NCBI RefSeq assembly: GCF_002549795.1
Contig: NZ_CP021435.1
Span: forward strand, 3,596,001 to 3,660,000
Direction of reading: 5' to 3'
Length of the DNA: 64,000 nt
Source of the DNA: Halomonas beimenensis
GTDB lineage: Bacteria; Pseudomonadota; Gammaproteobacteria; Pseudomonadales; Halomonadaceae
Numbering within the stretch: position 1 is the stretch's first letter; the number at the start of each line of letters is the position of its first letter. Below the pieces are notes generated by a model. It had not been told where the DNA came from. It searched no databases and worked only from the letters and a program-made list of their open reading frames with translations. Below, in pieces: positions 15,753 through 24,353 of this stretch. The position numbers and the translations under genes were made by a program.

Positions 15753-16550
15753 ATGACCGCATCCACTGGAACCCAACGCATCTGGCTGACCGGCGCCACC
15801 TCGGGCATCGGCCGCGCCCTGGCCACCCGCCTGCTCGACCGGGGCCATCGGGTGGCCCTCAGCGCCCGCCATCCCGACGCCCTGGAGGCCCTGGCCGGGG
15901 GACACGACAACGCCCTGAACCTGCCGCTGGACGTCGCCGACCGGGCCTCGGTGATGGCCGCCGGCGATCGCCTGGCGACGCACTTCGGCGGCCTCGATCT
16001 GGCGATCCTGAACGCCGGGACCTGTGAATACCTGGACGCGAGCCGCTTCGATACCGGCCTGGTGGAGCGCGTCTTCGCCCCCAACTTCTTCGGCGCCGTC
16101 TACGGGGTCGAGGCCGCCCTGCCGCTGCTGCGACGGGCCCGCGCCGAGGGCGGCCGCCCGCTGCTCGCCGCCACCTCCAGCGCCGCGGCCTACCTGCCCC
16201 TGCCCCGTGCCGAGGCCTACGGCGCGTCCAAGGCCGCCCTGAGCCACTTCCTGGAATCCCTGCGCCTCGACCTGGCCGGCGAGGGCATCGACGTGAGCCT
16301 CATTCACCCCGGCTTCGTGAAGACGCCGCTCACCGACCGCAACGACTTCCCGATGCCGATGCGCGTGAGCGCCGACGAGGCCGCCGAGGCGATCCTCGCC
16401 GGGCTGGCCGCCCATCGCCTGGACATCCACTTCCCGAGGCGCTTCACCCTGCCGCTGAAGCTGCTCGGCATCCTGCCCCCGGGCGTGCGCTTCCGCCTCG
16501 CCCGGCACCTGGCCCGCGACCCCGCCCCCGCCACGGAGACCTCGTCATGA
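15753..16550 (+). CDS. Short-chain dehydrogenase/reductase
   Basis: 265-residue classical SDR. The cofactor motif TGATSGIG is at 13-20, NAGT at the end of the Rossmann half, and the catalytic Ser/Tyr/Lys set appears in TSSAAAYLPLP and AYGASKAALSHF (Y-G-A-S-K). The ATG at 15753 with upstream GGGGAGACG is preferred over an in-frame TTG 21 nt earlier. The gene lies 63 nt after the NTF2-like gene and overlaps the next gene by ATGA. SDRs at this position are conserved in photolyase/CFA-type clusters. The substrate is unknown; an oxidised lipid is one possibility given the neighbours. Confidence 0.87.
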   Translation: MTASTGTQRIWLTGATSGIGRALATRLLDRGHRVALSARHPDALEALAGGHDNALNLPLDVADRASVMAAGDRLATHFGGLDLAILNAGTCEYLDASRFDTGLVERVFAPNFFGAVYGVEAALPLLRRARAEGGRPLLAATSSAAAYLPLPRAEAYGASKAALSHFLESLRLDLAGEGIDVSLIHPGFVKTPLTDRNDFPMPMRVSADEAAEAILAGLAAHRLDIHFPRRFTLPLKLLGILPPGVRFRLARHLARDPAPATETSS

Positions 16551-17911
16551 CCCTGCCCTTCGCCCCGATCGCCCACCGCCGCCAGGACGACCGCCAGCGG
16601 AGCGCCGCCCAGCGCATCGCCGTGGTCGGCAGCGGCATCGCCGGCATGGCCGCCGGCTGGTACCTCTCGGCCCGCCACGAGGTCACCCTCTTCGAGGCCG
16701 CGCCTCGCCTGGGCGGCCATACCGCCACCGTGGACGTCGAGCTGGACGGTCAACATCATGCGGTGGATACCGGCTTCATCGTCTTCAACGACTGGACCTA
16801 CCCCCACTTCCGGCGCCTGCTGGCCGACCTCGACGTGGCCAGCCAGCCCACCGAGATGAGCTTCTCGGTCCACGAGACGGCCCGGGACTTCGAGTACAAC
16901 GGGCACAGCCTGGCCAGCCTGTTCGCCCAGCGCTCGAACCTGCTGCGCCCCAGCTTCCATGGCCTGCTGCGCGACATCCTGCGCTTCAACCGCGAGGCGA
17001 CCGAGGCCCTGGTCGAGGATCGACTGCCCGACGACCTGACCCTGGGCGACTACCTCGACCTGGGCGGCTACGGCCCCGCCTTCCAGCAGCGCTACCTGCT
17101 GCCCATGGGCGCGGCGATCTGGTCGGCGAGCCTGGGCGACATCCGCGCCTTCCCGGCGCGCTTCTTCGTGCGCTTCTTCCATCACCATGGCCTGCTGTCC
17201 GTCAACGAGCGCCCCCAGTGGTACACCCTGGTCGGCGGCTCACGGGCCTACATCCCCGGCCTGACGGCCCCCTATGCCCAGCGCATCCGCCTGGCGACGC
17301 CGGTGGCCGGTATCCGGCGCGAAGCCGAGGGCGTCCGGGTGCGCAGCCCCCGCGGCGAGGAACGCTTCGACCAGGTGGTGCTGGCCTGCCACTCGGATCA
17401 GGCCCTGTCGCTGCTCGAGGACGCCAGCCCGGCCGAGCGGGAGATCCTCGGCGCCCTGCCCTATCAGGACAACGAGGTGGTGCTGCACACCGACACCCGG
17501 CTGCTGCCCCGCCGACGCCGCGCCTGGGCCAGCTGGAACTACCGTCTCGACGGCCGCGGCGACGAGGCCCGGGTCTCGGTGACCTACAACATGAACATCC
17601 TGCAGCGTCTCGAGGCGCCGGCGACCTTCTGCGTGACCCTCAACGACGGCGCCAGCATCGCGCCGGAGCGCATCCTGGGTCGCTACACTTATGCCCATCC
17701 CCAGTTCAGCCTCGCCGGACAGGCCGCCCAGGCCCGCCATGGCGAGATCTCCGGCCCCCGCTGGCGCACTCACTTCTGTGGCGCCTATTGGCGCAACGGC
17801 TTCCACGAGGACGGCGTCTGGAGTGCCCTGCGGGTGGCCCGGTCACTGGGCTGCGACGAACGGACGCCCCGCCATGGTGACGTCCCGCACGCACTGGAGG
17901 CCCCGGCATGA
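16547..17911 (+). CDS. Flavin amine-oxidase-like protein (possible fatty-acid desaturase of the UfaD type)
   Basis: 454-residue FAD protein. GSGIAG is at 28-33, then LFEAAPRLGGHTATVDV and DTGFIVFNDWTYPHF, the signature of the amine-oxidase/desaturase-like family found beside CFA-like and DUF1365 genes. In Rhodobacter sphaeroides a protein of this type is, from memory, the UfaD desaturase of furan fatty acid synthesis; equivalence here is not demonstrated. It overlaps both neighbours by 4 nt (ATGA), which indicates tight translational coupling with the SDR and DUF1365 genes. Confidence 0.85.
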   Translation: MTLPFAPIAHRRQDDRQRSAAQRIAVVGSGIAGMAAGWYLSARHEVTLFEAAPRLGGHTATVDVELDGQHHAVDTGFIVFNDWTYPHFRRLLADLDVASQPTEMSFSVHETARDFEYNGHSLASLFAQRSNLLRPSFHGLLRDILRFNREATEALVEDRLPDDLTLGDYLDLGGYGPAFQQRYLLPMGAAIWSASLGDIRAFPARFFVRFFHHHGLLSVNERPQWYTLVGGSRAYIPGLTAPYAQRIRLATPVAGIRREAEGVRVRSPRGEERFDQVVLACHSDQALSLLEDASPAEREILGALPYQDNEVVLHTDTRLLPRRRRAWASWNYRLDGRGDEARVSVTYNMNILQRLEAPATFCVTLNDGASIAPERILGRYTYAHPQFSLAGQAAQARHGEISGPRWRTHFCGAYWRNGFHEDGVWSALRVARSLGCDERTPRHGDVPHALEAPA

Positions 17912-18687
17912 TGCGCGCCCCTCGCTCCCGGATCTATCGCGGCTGGCTGCGCCATCGCCGCTTCCTTCCCCGGGCCCACGCCTTTCGCTACCGGGTGTGG
18001 ATGGCTTGGCTGGATCTGGACGAACTCCCCGAGCTGTTCGACGGGGTGCCGGGATTCAGCGCCCGCCGTCCGGCCCTGGTGAGGTTCCGCCGGGAGGACT
18101 ACCTGGCGCCCCATGACCGTCCCCTCAAGGACGCCGTGCGGGCCGAGCTGGTCCGTCACCTCGGCGAGGCCCCCGACGGGCGCATCTGCCTGCTGACCCA
18201 GCTGCGCAGCTTCGGGGTGGGCTTCAACCCCGTCTCGCTGTACTACGCCTACGACGCCCGTGGCGAGCTGCGCGCACTGCTCGGCGAGGTGACCAACACG
18301 CCCTGGGGAGAGCGCATCACCTACGCCTGCCGGGTGGACCCGGGCCGCCCCGGTCACCGGGCGGAATTCGACAAGGTCATGCACGTCTCGCCCTTCAATC
18401 CCATGGACATGCGCTATCGCTGGCGCTTCGACACGCCCGGCGAGGACCTCTCGATGCACATGGAAGCCTGGCGGGGCGATCCCCGGGCGGACGGGGCCCG
18501 TCACTTCGACGCCACCCTGAGCCTCTCGGGCCGGCCGGCCACCCGCGGCGTGCTGCTGGTCACCCTGGCCCGCCACCCCACCATGGCACTCAAGACCCTG
18601 GCCGCCATCCACGTCGAGGCGCTGCGCCTCTGGCTCAAGCGGGTCCCCGTCCATCAGCATCCCCGTCACGAGGAGGTATCGCCGTGA
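17908..18687 (+). CDS. DUF1365 family protein
   Basis: 259-residue DUF1365 protein; no biochemical function is established for the family. Recognisable segments are SRIYRGWLRHRRFLPRAHAFRYRVWM, LRSFGVGFNPVSLYYAYD, VTNTPWGERITYAC, KVMHVSPFNPMDMRYRW and the terminal LAAIHVEALRLWLKRVP. It is almost always next to the flavoprotein and CFA-like gene, as here, where it overlaps both by 4 nt. A second ATG follows the first immediately, so the start could move by one codon. A role in modifying membrane lipids together with its neighbours is inferred from context only. Confidence 0.88.
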   Translation: MMRAPRSRIYRGWLRHRRFLPRAHAFRYRVWMAWLDLDELPELFDGVPGFSARRPALVRFRREDYLAPHDRPLKDAVRAELVRHLGEAPDGRICLLTQLRSFGVGFNPVSLYYAYDARGELRALLGEVTNTPWGERITYACRVDPGRPGHRAEFDKVMHVSPFNPMDMRYRWRFDTPGEDLSMHMEAWRGDPRADGARHFDATLSLSGRPATRGVLLVTLARHPTMALKTLAAIHVEALRLWLKRVPVHQHPRHEEVSP

Positions 18688-19952
18688 ACACGCTTCGTAC
18701 CGCCAACACCCACTCGATGCCGGCCCGGGGCGATCGCCTGTCGCGCTGGCTCAAGGCTCGCCTGCTCGATCGGCTGGATCGACTGGAAGGCGGCGAGATC
18801 ACCCTGATCGAGGGCCATCGGCGCCATCGACTGGGAGGCGGAGGACCGCTGACGGTCACCCTGGTGATCCGTGACGACCGCGCCTGGCGGCGGCTGGCCC
18901 TGGGCGGGACCGTCGGCGCCGCGGAGGCCTACATGGACGGCGACTGGGACGCCGACGACCTGGTCACCCTGGTGCGGCTGTTCGCCGCCAACCTCGAACG
19001 GGTCAACGGCGAGATCGAGGGCGGCGCCGCCCGGCTGGGACGCTGGCTGCTCGCCGGGCTCAACCAGCTTCGACGCAACACCCTGAAGGGCTCGCAGCGC
19101 AATGTCGCCGCCCACTACGACATCGGCAACGACCTCTTCGCCACCTTCCTCGACCAGCGCCACTGGATGTACTCCAGCGCCGTCTTCCCACGGCCCGGCG
19201 CCAGCCTCGAGGAAGCCTCCACCCACAAGCTGGACCTGATGCTCGACCGCCTGGACGTGCAGCCCCACCATCACCTGCTGGAGATCGGCACCGGCTGGGG
19301 CGGTCTGGCCATCCATGCCGCCCGGACACGGGGCTGTCGGGTCACCACCACCACCATCTCCGAGGAGCAGTACGCATTCGCCGCCCGGCGCCTGGCCGAG
19401 GAAGGCCTGGCGGACAGGGTGACCCTGCTCAAGCGGGACTACCGGCAGCTGGAGGGACGTTTCGATCGGCTGATCTCGGTGGAGATGATCGAGGCGGTGG
19501 GCCACCAGTACCTGGCGACCTACCTGGCCACCCTGGATCGGCTGCTCACCGACGACGGCCTGGCCATGCTGCAGGCCATCACCATCCGCGACCAGCGCTT
19601 CGAGGTCGCCAAGCGGGAGGTGGACTTCATCAAGCGCTATATCTTCCCCGGCGGCTTCCTGCCCTCCCATCGCGCCATCCTGGACGGCCTGACCCGGCAC
19701 ACCTCCCTGAACCTGCTGGATCTCGAGGAGATCGGCACCCACTATGCCCGCACCCTGCGCGAGTGGCGCCAACGCTTCGAGAGTCGCCTGGATACCGTCA
19801 GGAAGCTCGGCTACGACGAGCGCTTCATCCGCATGTGGCGCTACTACCTCTGCTACTGCGAGGGCGGCTTCCTGGAGCGCTCCATCGGCACCGCCCAGCT
19901 GCTGCTGGCCAAGCCCGGCGCCCGGCCGGCGCCGCTGTCGGGGGCGCCATGA
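18684..19952 (+). CDS. CFA-synthase-family SAM methyltransferase (atypical active site)
   Basis: 422-residue member of the cyclopropane-fatty-acyl-phospholipid synthase family. The SAM-binding motif LEIGTGWGG is at 199-207, with HYDIGNDLF upstream and RYIFPGGFLPS downstream. Compared with E. coli Cfa, the glutamate of M-x-E-x-V-G is kept (E270), but the Cys of YSCAY is Ser (S165) and the His of LLHTI is Gln (Q297); both take part in bicarbonate binding. A non-cyclopropanating methyltransferase such as UfaM (methylation of unsaturated acyl chains) is thus a real alternative. The start is GTG, overlapping the DUF1365 stop (GTGA). Confidence 0.87.
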   Translation: MNTLRTANTHSMPARGDRLSRWLKARLLDRLDRLEGGEITLIEGHRRHRLGGGGPLTVTLVIRDDRAWRRLALGGTVGAAEAYMDGDWDADDLVTLVRLFAANLERVNGEIEGGAARLGRWLLAGLNQLRRNTLKGSQRNVAAHYDIGNDLFATFLDQRHWMYSSAVFPRPGASLEEASTHKLDLMLDRLDVQPHHHLLEIGTGWGGLAIHAARTRGCRVTTTTISEEQYAFAARRLAEEGLADRVTLLKRDYRQLEGRFDRLISVEMIEAVGHQYLATYLATLDRLLTDDGLAMLQAITIRDQRFEVAKREVDFIKRYIFPGGFLPSHRAILDGLTRHTSLNLLDLEEIGTHYARTLREWRQRFESRLDTVRKLGYDERFIRMWRYYLCYCEGGFLERSIGTAQLLLAKPGARPAPLSGAP

Positions 19953-20473
19953 GCCGCGGACGCCCCTGGCGCCTGATCGCCAACCTGGCGGGGTTCCAGC
20001 TGGGCTGGTTCGCCTGCGTACTGGGCGGCAGCCTGGTGGGCCTGGCGGTGGCGGGTGGCGTGATCCTGGCTCACCTGCGCTGGCAGGCCCGCCCCGGGGA
20101 GGGGCGCTGGCTGGCGGGGTTCGCCCTGCTGGGACTGGCGGTAGACGGCGGCCTGACCCTTGCCGGCGGCTTCCGCTTCCCGCCGGACTCGCTCGCCCTG
20201 GGCCCGCTTCCGCTCTGGCTGTGGCTGCTGTGGCCGCTGTTCGCCACCCTGCTCCACCACTCCCTGGCCTGGCTGTGGCGCCACCCCTGGCTGGCGCTGG
20301 CCGGAGGCGCCACCAGCGGGCCGCTCTCCTATTACGCCGGCGCCCGGCTGGCGGACGTGGCGCTGGCCCCCTGGCTGCTGGCGACCGAGGCCCTGGTATG
20401 GGCCGCCCTGTGCGGATGGCTAGGCCATCGCCTTGGCCGCCGCCTCGTCGTCGGCCGCTCCCGCCTCGGCTGA
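19949..20473 (+). CDS. DUF2878 integral membrane protein
   Basis: 174-residue protein with about five hydrophobic helices ([86 protein letters not shown]). This matches the DUF2878 family that closes many photolyase/CFA-type operons. It overlaps the methyltransferase stop by ATGA. The function is unknown. The last 54 bp overlap, tail to tail, the 3' end of the GGDEF/EAL gene on the other strand. Confidence 0.82.
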   Translation: MSRGRPWRLIANLAGFQLGWFACVLGGSLVGLAVAGGVILAHLRWQARPGEGRWLAGFALLGLAVDGGLTLAGGFRFPPDSLALGPLPLWLWLLWPLFATLLHHSLAWLWRHPWLALAGGATSGPLSYYAGARLADVALAPWLLATEALVWAALCGWLGHRLGRRLVVGRSRLG

Positions 20474-22291
20474 GGCCTGATCCCGCCAGCGTCCCTCCAG
20501 TGCCTCCACGCTGAGGGGTCGGTCATAGAAGAAGCCCTGCACCAGCTCGCAGTCGACGGAACGCAGGTAGTCACGCTGCGCCGCGGTCTCCACGCCTTCG
20601 GCGACCACCTCCAGGGCCAGGCCGCGGGCCATGGCCAGCACGGCGCTGACGATGGCGGCATCGGCCCGGTCGTCGGGCAGGGCCCGCACGAAGGCGCGAT
20701 CCAGCTTGAGCTTGTCCAGGGGCAGCTGCTTGAGGTAGCCCAGCGAGGAGTAGCCGGTGCCGAAGTCGTCGATGGCCACCGGGTGGCCGCGTTCGCGCAG
20801 TGCCTCGAGGCGCGGGGCCACGTCGCCGGCGCGTTCGTCCAGGAGCACCGACTCGGTGAGCTCCAGCCCCAGCAGGCGGGCGGGAATGTCGTGCCGGGAC
20901 AGGCCGGAGGCGAGCGCCGCCTCCAGGTCGCCCTGGAACAGCTGCATGGCGGAGATGTTGATCCACACCGGCACCTCCGGCATGCCCTGGCGACGCCAGT
21001 GGGCGAGCTGGGCCAGGGCCTGGTCGATCACCCAGTTGCCCAGCGAGGCCATCAGCCCGTGGCGCTCGGCCAGGGGGATGAACTCGCCGGGGGAGATCAT
21101 CCCGTCCCGGGGATGGCGCCAGCGCAGTAGCGCCTCGAGCCCGGCCATGGCGTCGTCCTCGAGGCGATACTGGGGCTGGTAGTGCAGCTCCAGCTGGCCG
21201 CCGGTGGCCAGCGCATTGCGCAGCTCGTTGACCAGCGCCAGGCGGGGGCTGTCCTGGACGTCCAGCGCCGGACGGAAACGCAGGCAGTGATTCCGGCCAT
21301 TGCGCTTGGCGGTGTAGAGCGCCGATTCCAGGCGCTGGAAGAGGACCCCGGAGTCGCGACCGTCTTCCGGCGCCCGACAGCTGCCGATGGTCACCCCCAG
21401 GCGCAGCGACTGGCCATCGAGCTCGAAGGGCTCGCCCAGGTGCGCCTGCAGGCCGGCCACCCAGTTGTCGTGGTCGTCGAAGGTGGTGGTACGGATGACC
21501 ATGAACTCGTCGCCGCCCAGGCGCCCCACCACCCCGCCGGCCACATGGCGGGCCAGCCGCTCGCCGACCCGCGCCAGCAGCCGGTCGCCGAGCTCGACGC
21601 CGAGGCCGTCGTTGACCTCCTTGAAGCCGTCGATGTCGATGATCGCCATGTCCAGGCTCTCCCCGGCCAGGAGGTGCCGCAGCCGGGAGCTCAGCAGGTC
21701 GTGCAGGCGGCGACGGTTGGGCAGGCCGGTCAGGGGGTCCTCGAAACCGATGCGCCGCAGGTCCCGCTCCCGGGCCTTGCGCAGGGAGATGTCGGAGAAC
21801 AGGCAGACGTAGTGGCGTACCTTTCCCTGGTCGTCGGTGATCGCCTTGACCTTGAGCCACTCCGGGTATTCGTCGCCCTTCTTGCGCCGGTTCCAGATCT
21901 CGCCCTCCCAGCGACCGGTGCTGTGCAGGGTCTGCCAGTAGCGCTCGAAGAAGGTCTTGTCGTGGCGCGGCGCCGCCAGCGAGGCGGCATTGAGCCCGCG
22001 CACCTCCTCCTGGTCGTAGCCGGTGATCTGGGTGAAGGCCGGGTTGACCGCCAGGATGCGGTTGGCGGCATCGGTGACGATCACCCCTTCCTCGGTCAGC
22101 GACAGGGCCTCCTGCCCCAGGCGGGCCCGCAGGTGCTCCTGGCGGACCTGCCGCCAGGCGTCCCACAGGCCGACCACGGCGATCAGCACGGCCGCCAGCC
22201 GCAACCCGATGTCGGGCAGCCAGATGCTCGCCGAGAGGGCGGCCAGGGCGAGCCACAGCAGGGGGCGATTGAGAGAGAAGACGGGCCACAT
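20420..22291 (-). CDS. PAS-GGDEF-EAL cyclic di-GMP protein
   Basis: 623-residue membrane protein: two N-terminal helices (about 9-24 and 30-46), a PAS domain (about 58-170), a GGDEF domain (about 178-340) and an EAL domain (about 352-610). Catalytic motifs are intact in both: GGDEF at 259-263, and EAL at 386-388 with DDFGTGYSS at 508-516. No RxxD inhibitory site precedes GGDEF. It may make or degrade c-di-GMP, and net activity cannot be read from sequence. The PAS domain lacks the photoactive-cysteine motif of LOV domains, so it is not an obvious light sensor despite lying beside the photolyase cluster. The C-terminal tail overlaps DUF2878 by 54 bp. Confidence 0.93.
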   Translation of the reverse strand: MWPVFSLNRPLLWLALAALSASIWLPDIGLRLAAVLIAVVGLWDAWRQVRQEHLRARLGQEALSLTEEGVIVTDAANRILAVNPAFTQITGYDQEEVRGLNAASLAAPRHDKTFFERYWQTLHSTGRWEGEIWNRRKKGDEYPEWLKVKAITDDQGKVRHYVCLFSDISLRKARERDLRRIGFEDPLTGLPNRRRLHDLLSSRLRHLLAGESLDMAIIDIDGFKEVNDGLGVELGDRLLARVGERLARHVAGGVVGRLGGDEFMVIRTTTFDDHDNWVAGLQAHLGEPFELDGQSLRLGVTIGSCRAPEDGRDSGVLFQRLESALYTAKRNGRNHCLRFRPALDVQDSPRLALVNELRNALATGGQLELHYQPQYRLEDDAMAGLEALLRWRHPRDGMISPGEFIPLAERHGLMASLGNWVIDQALAQLAHWRRQGMPEVPVWINISAMQLFQGDLEAALASGLSRHDIPARLLGLELTESVLLDERAGDVAPRLEALRERGHPVAIDDFGTGYSSLGYLKQLPLDKLKLDRAFVRALPDDRADAAIVSAVLAMARGLALEVVAEGVETAAQRDYLRSVDCELVQGFFYDRPLSVEALEGRWRDQASAEAGAADDEAAAKAMA

Positions 22292-22346
22292 GGCGTCGGC
22301 CTCGGCTCAGGGAGATGAATGACGCTCGTCCGGCGGAGGAGCGGCG

Positions 22347-22377
22347 TTGACCCTATATCGGCCAGAATGCACATAAC
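22347..22377 (+). promoter_or_regulatory. Weak candidate promoter upstream of fabA
   Basis: TTGACC (22347-22352) and CATAAC (22372-22377) with a 19-bp spacer lie about 145 nt before the fabA start. The match is modest, and a second AT-rich patch nearer the gene (around 22445) could be the real one. Confidence 0.25.
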
Positions 22378-22393
22378 TGTACCCCAAGCGGGG

Positions 22394-22432
22394 GGCGAAT
22401 GTGCCAGGAACCGCGCCCGGCGTGCATTCGCC
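22394..22432 (+). repeat. Inverted repeat in the fabA upstream region
   Basis: GGCGAATG (22394-22401) pairs perfectly with CATTCGCC (22425-22432). Additional GCC/GGC pairs inside extend the stem with small bulges. It could be an RNA stem-loop in the fabA leader or a binding site for a fatty-acid regulator; it does not match the FabR/FadR operators I know. Confidence 0.4.
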
Positions 22433-22520
22433 GGACGCGAACAGTAGACTAGGAGCCGCCAGGGCGGCCGCATGCCGTCTGCGCACGGCATACCACCATC
22501 TCGACACTCGGAACGATTCA

Positions 22521-23036
22521 GTGACCAAGCAACACTCCTTTGATCGCGAAGCACTGCTGGCATGCAGCCGTGGCGAGCTGTTCGGCCCCGGCAACGCCCA
22601 ACTGCCGGCACCCAACATGCTGATGCTCGACCGCATCACGCACATCCACGAAGAGGGTGGCGACCACGGCAAGGGCGAACTGATCGCCGAGCTGGATATC
22701 CGCCCGGACCTGTGGTTCTTCGACTGCCATTTCCCCGGCGACCCGGTGATGCCGGGCTGCCTCGGCCTGGACGCCATGTGGCAGCTGGTCGGCTTCTATC
22801 TCGGCTGGCTGGGCCACCCCGGCCGCGGCCGCGCCCTGGGCTGTGGCGAGGTCAAGTTCACCGGCCAGATCCTGCCGGATGCCGAGAAGGTCACCTATCG
22901 CATCAACATCAAGCGTATCATCACCCGGCGCCTGATCCTGGGCATGGCCGACGGCACGGTATCCGTCGACGGCCGCGAGATCTACCAGGCCAATGACCTG
23001 CGGGTTGGCCTGTTCACCTCCACCGCGAATTTCTGA
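22521..23036 (+). CDS. fabA: FabA, 3-hydroxydecanoyl-ACP dehydratase/isomerase
   Basis: 171-residue bifunctional enzyme that dehydrates 3-hydroxydecanoyl-ACP and isomerises trans-2- to cis-3-decenoyl-ACP, starting unsaturated fatty acid synthesis. The active-site pair is present: H70 in [14 protein letters not shown] and D84 in [15 protein letters not shown]. Identity to E. coli FabA is high throughout. The start is GTG (V-TKQHSF), giving the normal length. It is followed 13 nt later by fabB in the standard anaerobic-type fabAB operon. Confidence 0.97.
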   Translation: MTKQHSFDREALLACSRGELFGPGNAQLPAPNMLMLDRITHIHEEGGDHGKGELIAELDIRPDLWFFDCHFPGDPVMPGCLGLDAMWQLVGFYLGWLGHPGRGRALGCGEVKFTGQILPDAEKVTYRINIKRIITRRLILGMADGTVSVDGREIYQANDLRVGLFTSTANF

Positions 23037-23049
23037 ACAGGAGGCTCCC

Positions 23050-24264
23050 ATGCGACGAGTGGTAGTCACCGGCCTGGGCATCGTGTCCTGCCTGGGCAAC
23101 GACGCACAACAGGTGCTGGAGGCGCTTCGCAACGGGCGCTCGGGCATTCGCTTCAAGGACGACTACGCCGAGCTCGGCTTCCGCAGCCAGGTGGCCGGCG
23201 TGGTCGACATCGACCTGGAGGCGCTGGTCGATCGCAAGCTGCGACGCTTCATGGGCGACGCGGCGGCCTATGCCTACGTCTCCATGGCCCAGGCCATCGA
23301 GGACGCCGGCCTCACCCCGGAGCAGGTCTCGAACGAGCGCACCGGCCTGATCGCCGGCTCCGGCGGCGCCTCCAGCGCCAACCAGGTGGAAGCCGCCGAC
23401 GTCATGCGCGCCAAGGGCCTGCGCCGGGTGGGCCCCTACCGGGTCACCCGGACCATGGGCAGCACCGTCTCCGCCTGCCTGGCCACGCCCTTCCGGATCA
23501 AGGGCGTGAACTACTCCATCTCCTCGGCCTGCGCCACCTCCGCGCATTGCATCGGCAGCGCCATGGAGCAGATCCAGATGGGCAAGCAGGACGTGGTCTT
23601 CGCCGGCGGCGGCGAGGAGGAGCACTGGACCCTCTCCTGCCTGTTCGATGCCATGGGCGCGCTGTCCACCCAGTACAACGAGACGCCGGAGAAGGCCTCG
23701 CGTCCCTATGACCAGGCCCGCGACGGCTTCGTCATCGCCGGCGGCGGCGGGATGCTGGTGCTCGAGGAGCTCGAGCACGCCAAGGCTCGCGGCGCCAGGA
23801 TCTATGCCGAGCTGGTCGGCTATGGCGCCACCTCCGACGGCTACGACATGGTCGCGCCGTCCGGCGAGGGCGCGGTGCGCTGCATGCGCCAGGCGCTGGA
23901 CACCGTGGATGGCGACATCGACTACATCAACACCCACGGCACCTCCACGCCGGTAGGCGACGTGGCCGAGCTCAAGGCGGTGCGCGAGGTCTTCGGCGAC
24001 ACCACCCCGGCGATGAGTTCGACCAAGTCGCTGACCGGGCACTCCCTGGGCGCCACCGGCGTGCAGGAGGCCATCTACTCGCTGCTGATGATGGAGCACG
24101 ACTTCATCGCCGCTTCCGCCAACGTGGAAGCGCTCGACGAGCAGGCCGAGGGCTTCGACATCGTCACCGAGACCCGCGACGCCCGGATCGAGCGGGTGCT
24201 GTCCAACAGCTTCGGCTTCGGCGGCACCAACGCCTGCCTGGTGCTGCAGAAGTACCGCGACTGA
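23050..24264 (+). CDS. fabB: FabB, beta-ketoacyl-ACP synthase I
   Basis: 404-residue condensing enzyme that elongates cis-3-decenoyl-ACP, completing the branch to unsaturated fatty acids. The Cys-His-His triad is C161 ([10 protein letters not shown]), H296 (NTHGTST) and H331 (LTGHSLGA). The C-terminus [14 protein letters not shown] is typical. An AGGAGG-like RBS lies between fabA and the ATG. A strong terminator follows. Supply of cis-unsaturated chains here is also relevant to the CFA-like methyltransferase upstream, which would act on them. Confidence 0.97.
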   Translation: MRRVVVTGLGIVSCLGNDAQQVLEALRNGRSGIRFKDDYAELGFRSQVAGVVDIDLEALVDRKLRRFMGDAAAYAYVSMAQAIEDAGLTPEQVSNERTGLIAGSGGASSANQVEAADVMRAKGLRRVGPYRVTRTMGSTVSACLATPFRIKGVNYSISSACATSAHCIGSAMEQIQMGKQDVVFAGGGEEEHWTLSCLFDAMGALSTQYNETPEKASRPYDQARDGFVIAGGGGMLVLEELEHAKARGARIYAELVGYGATSDGYDMVAPSGEGAVRCMRQALDTVDGDIDYINTHGTSTPVGDVAELKAVREVFGDTTPAMSSTKSLTGHSLGATGVQEAIYSLLMMEHDFIAASANVEALDEQAEGFDIVTETRDARIERVLSNSFGFGGTNACLVLQKYRD

Positions 24265-24293
24265 CGCGGCCGGTGCCGTCACCGGCAGACGAG

Positions 24294-24323
24294 AGAGGCG
24301 CCCCGCGGGGCGCCTCTTTTCTT
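24294..24323 (+). terminator. Rho-independent terminator of fabAB
   Basis: AGAGGCGCCCC and GGGGCGCCTCT form an 11-bp perfect stem (24294-24317), followed directly by TTTTCTT. This is a textbook intrinsic terminator 30 nt after the fabB stop. Confidence 0.9.
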
Positions 24324-24353
24324 GGTCTTGGGTCATCGCCGCCAGGGGCGAGC

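Noticed and set aside
21770..22120. PAS domain of the GGDEF/EAL protein as the missing LOV photosensor of the photolyase cluster
   Set aside because: The segment lacks the NCRFLQ-type motif with the flavin-binding cysteine (it reads GLNAASLAAPRHD), so it is not a LOV domain.
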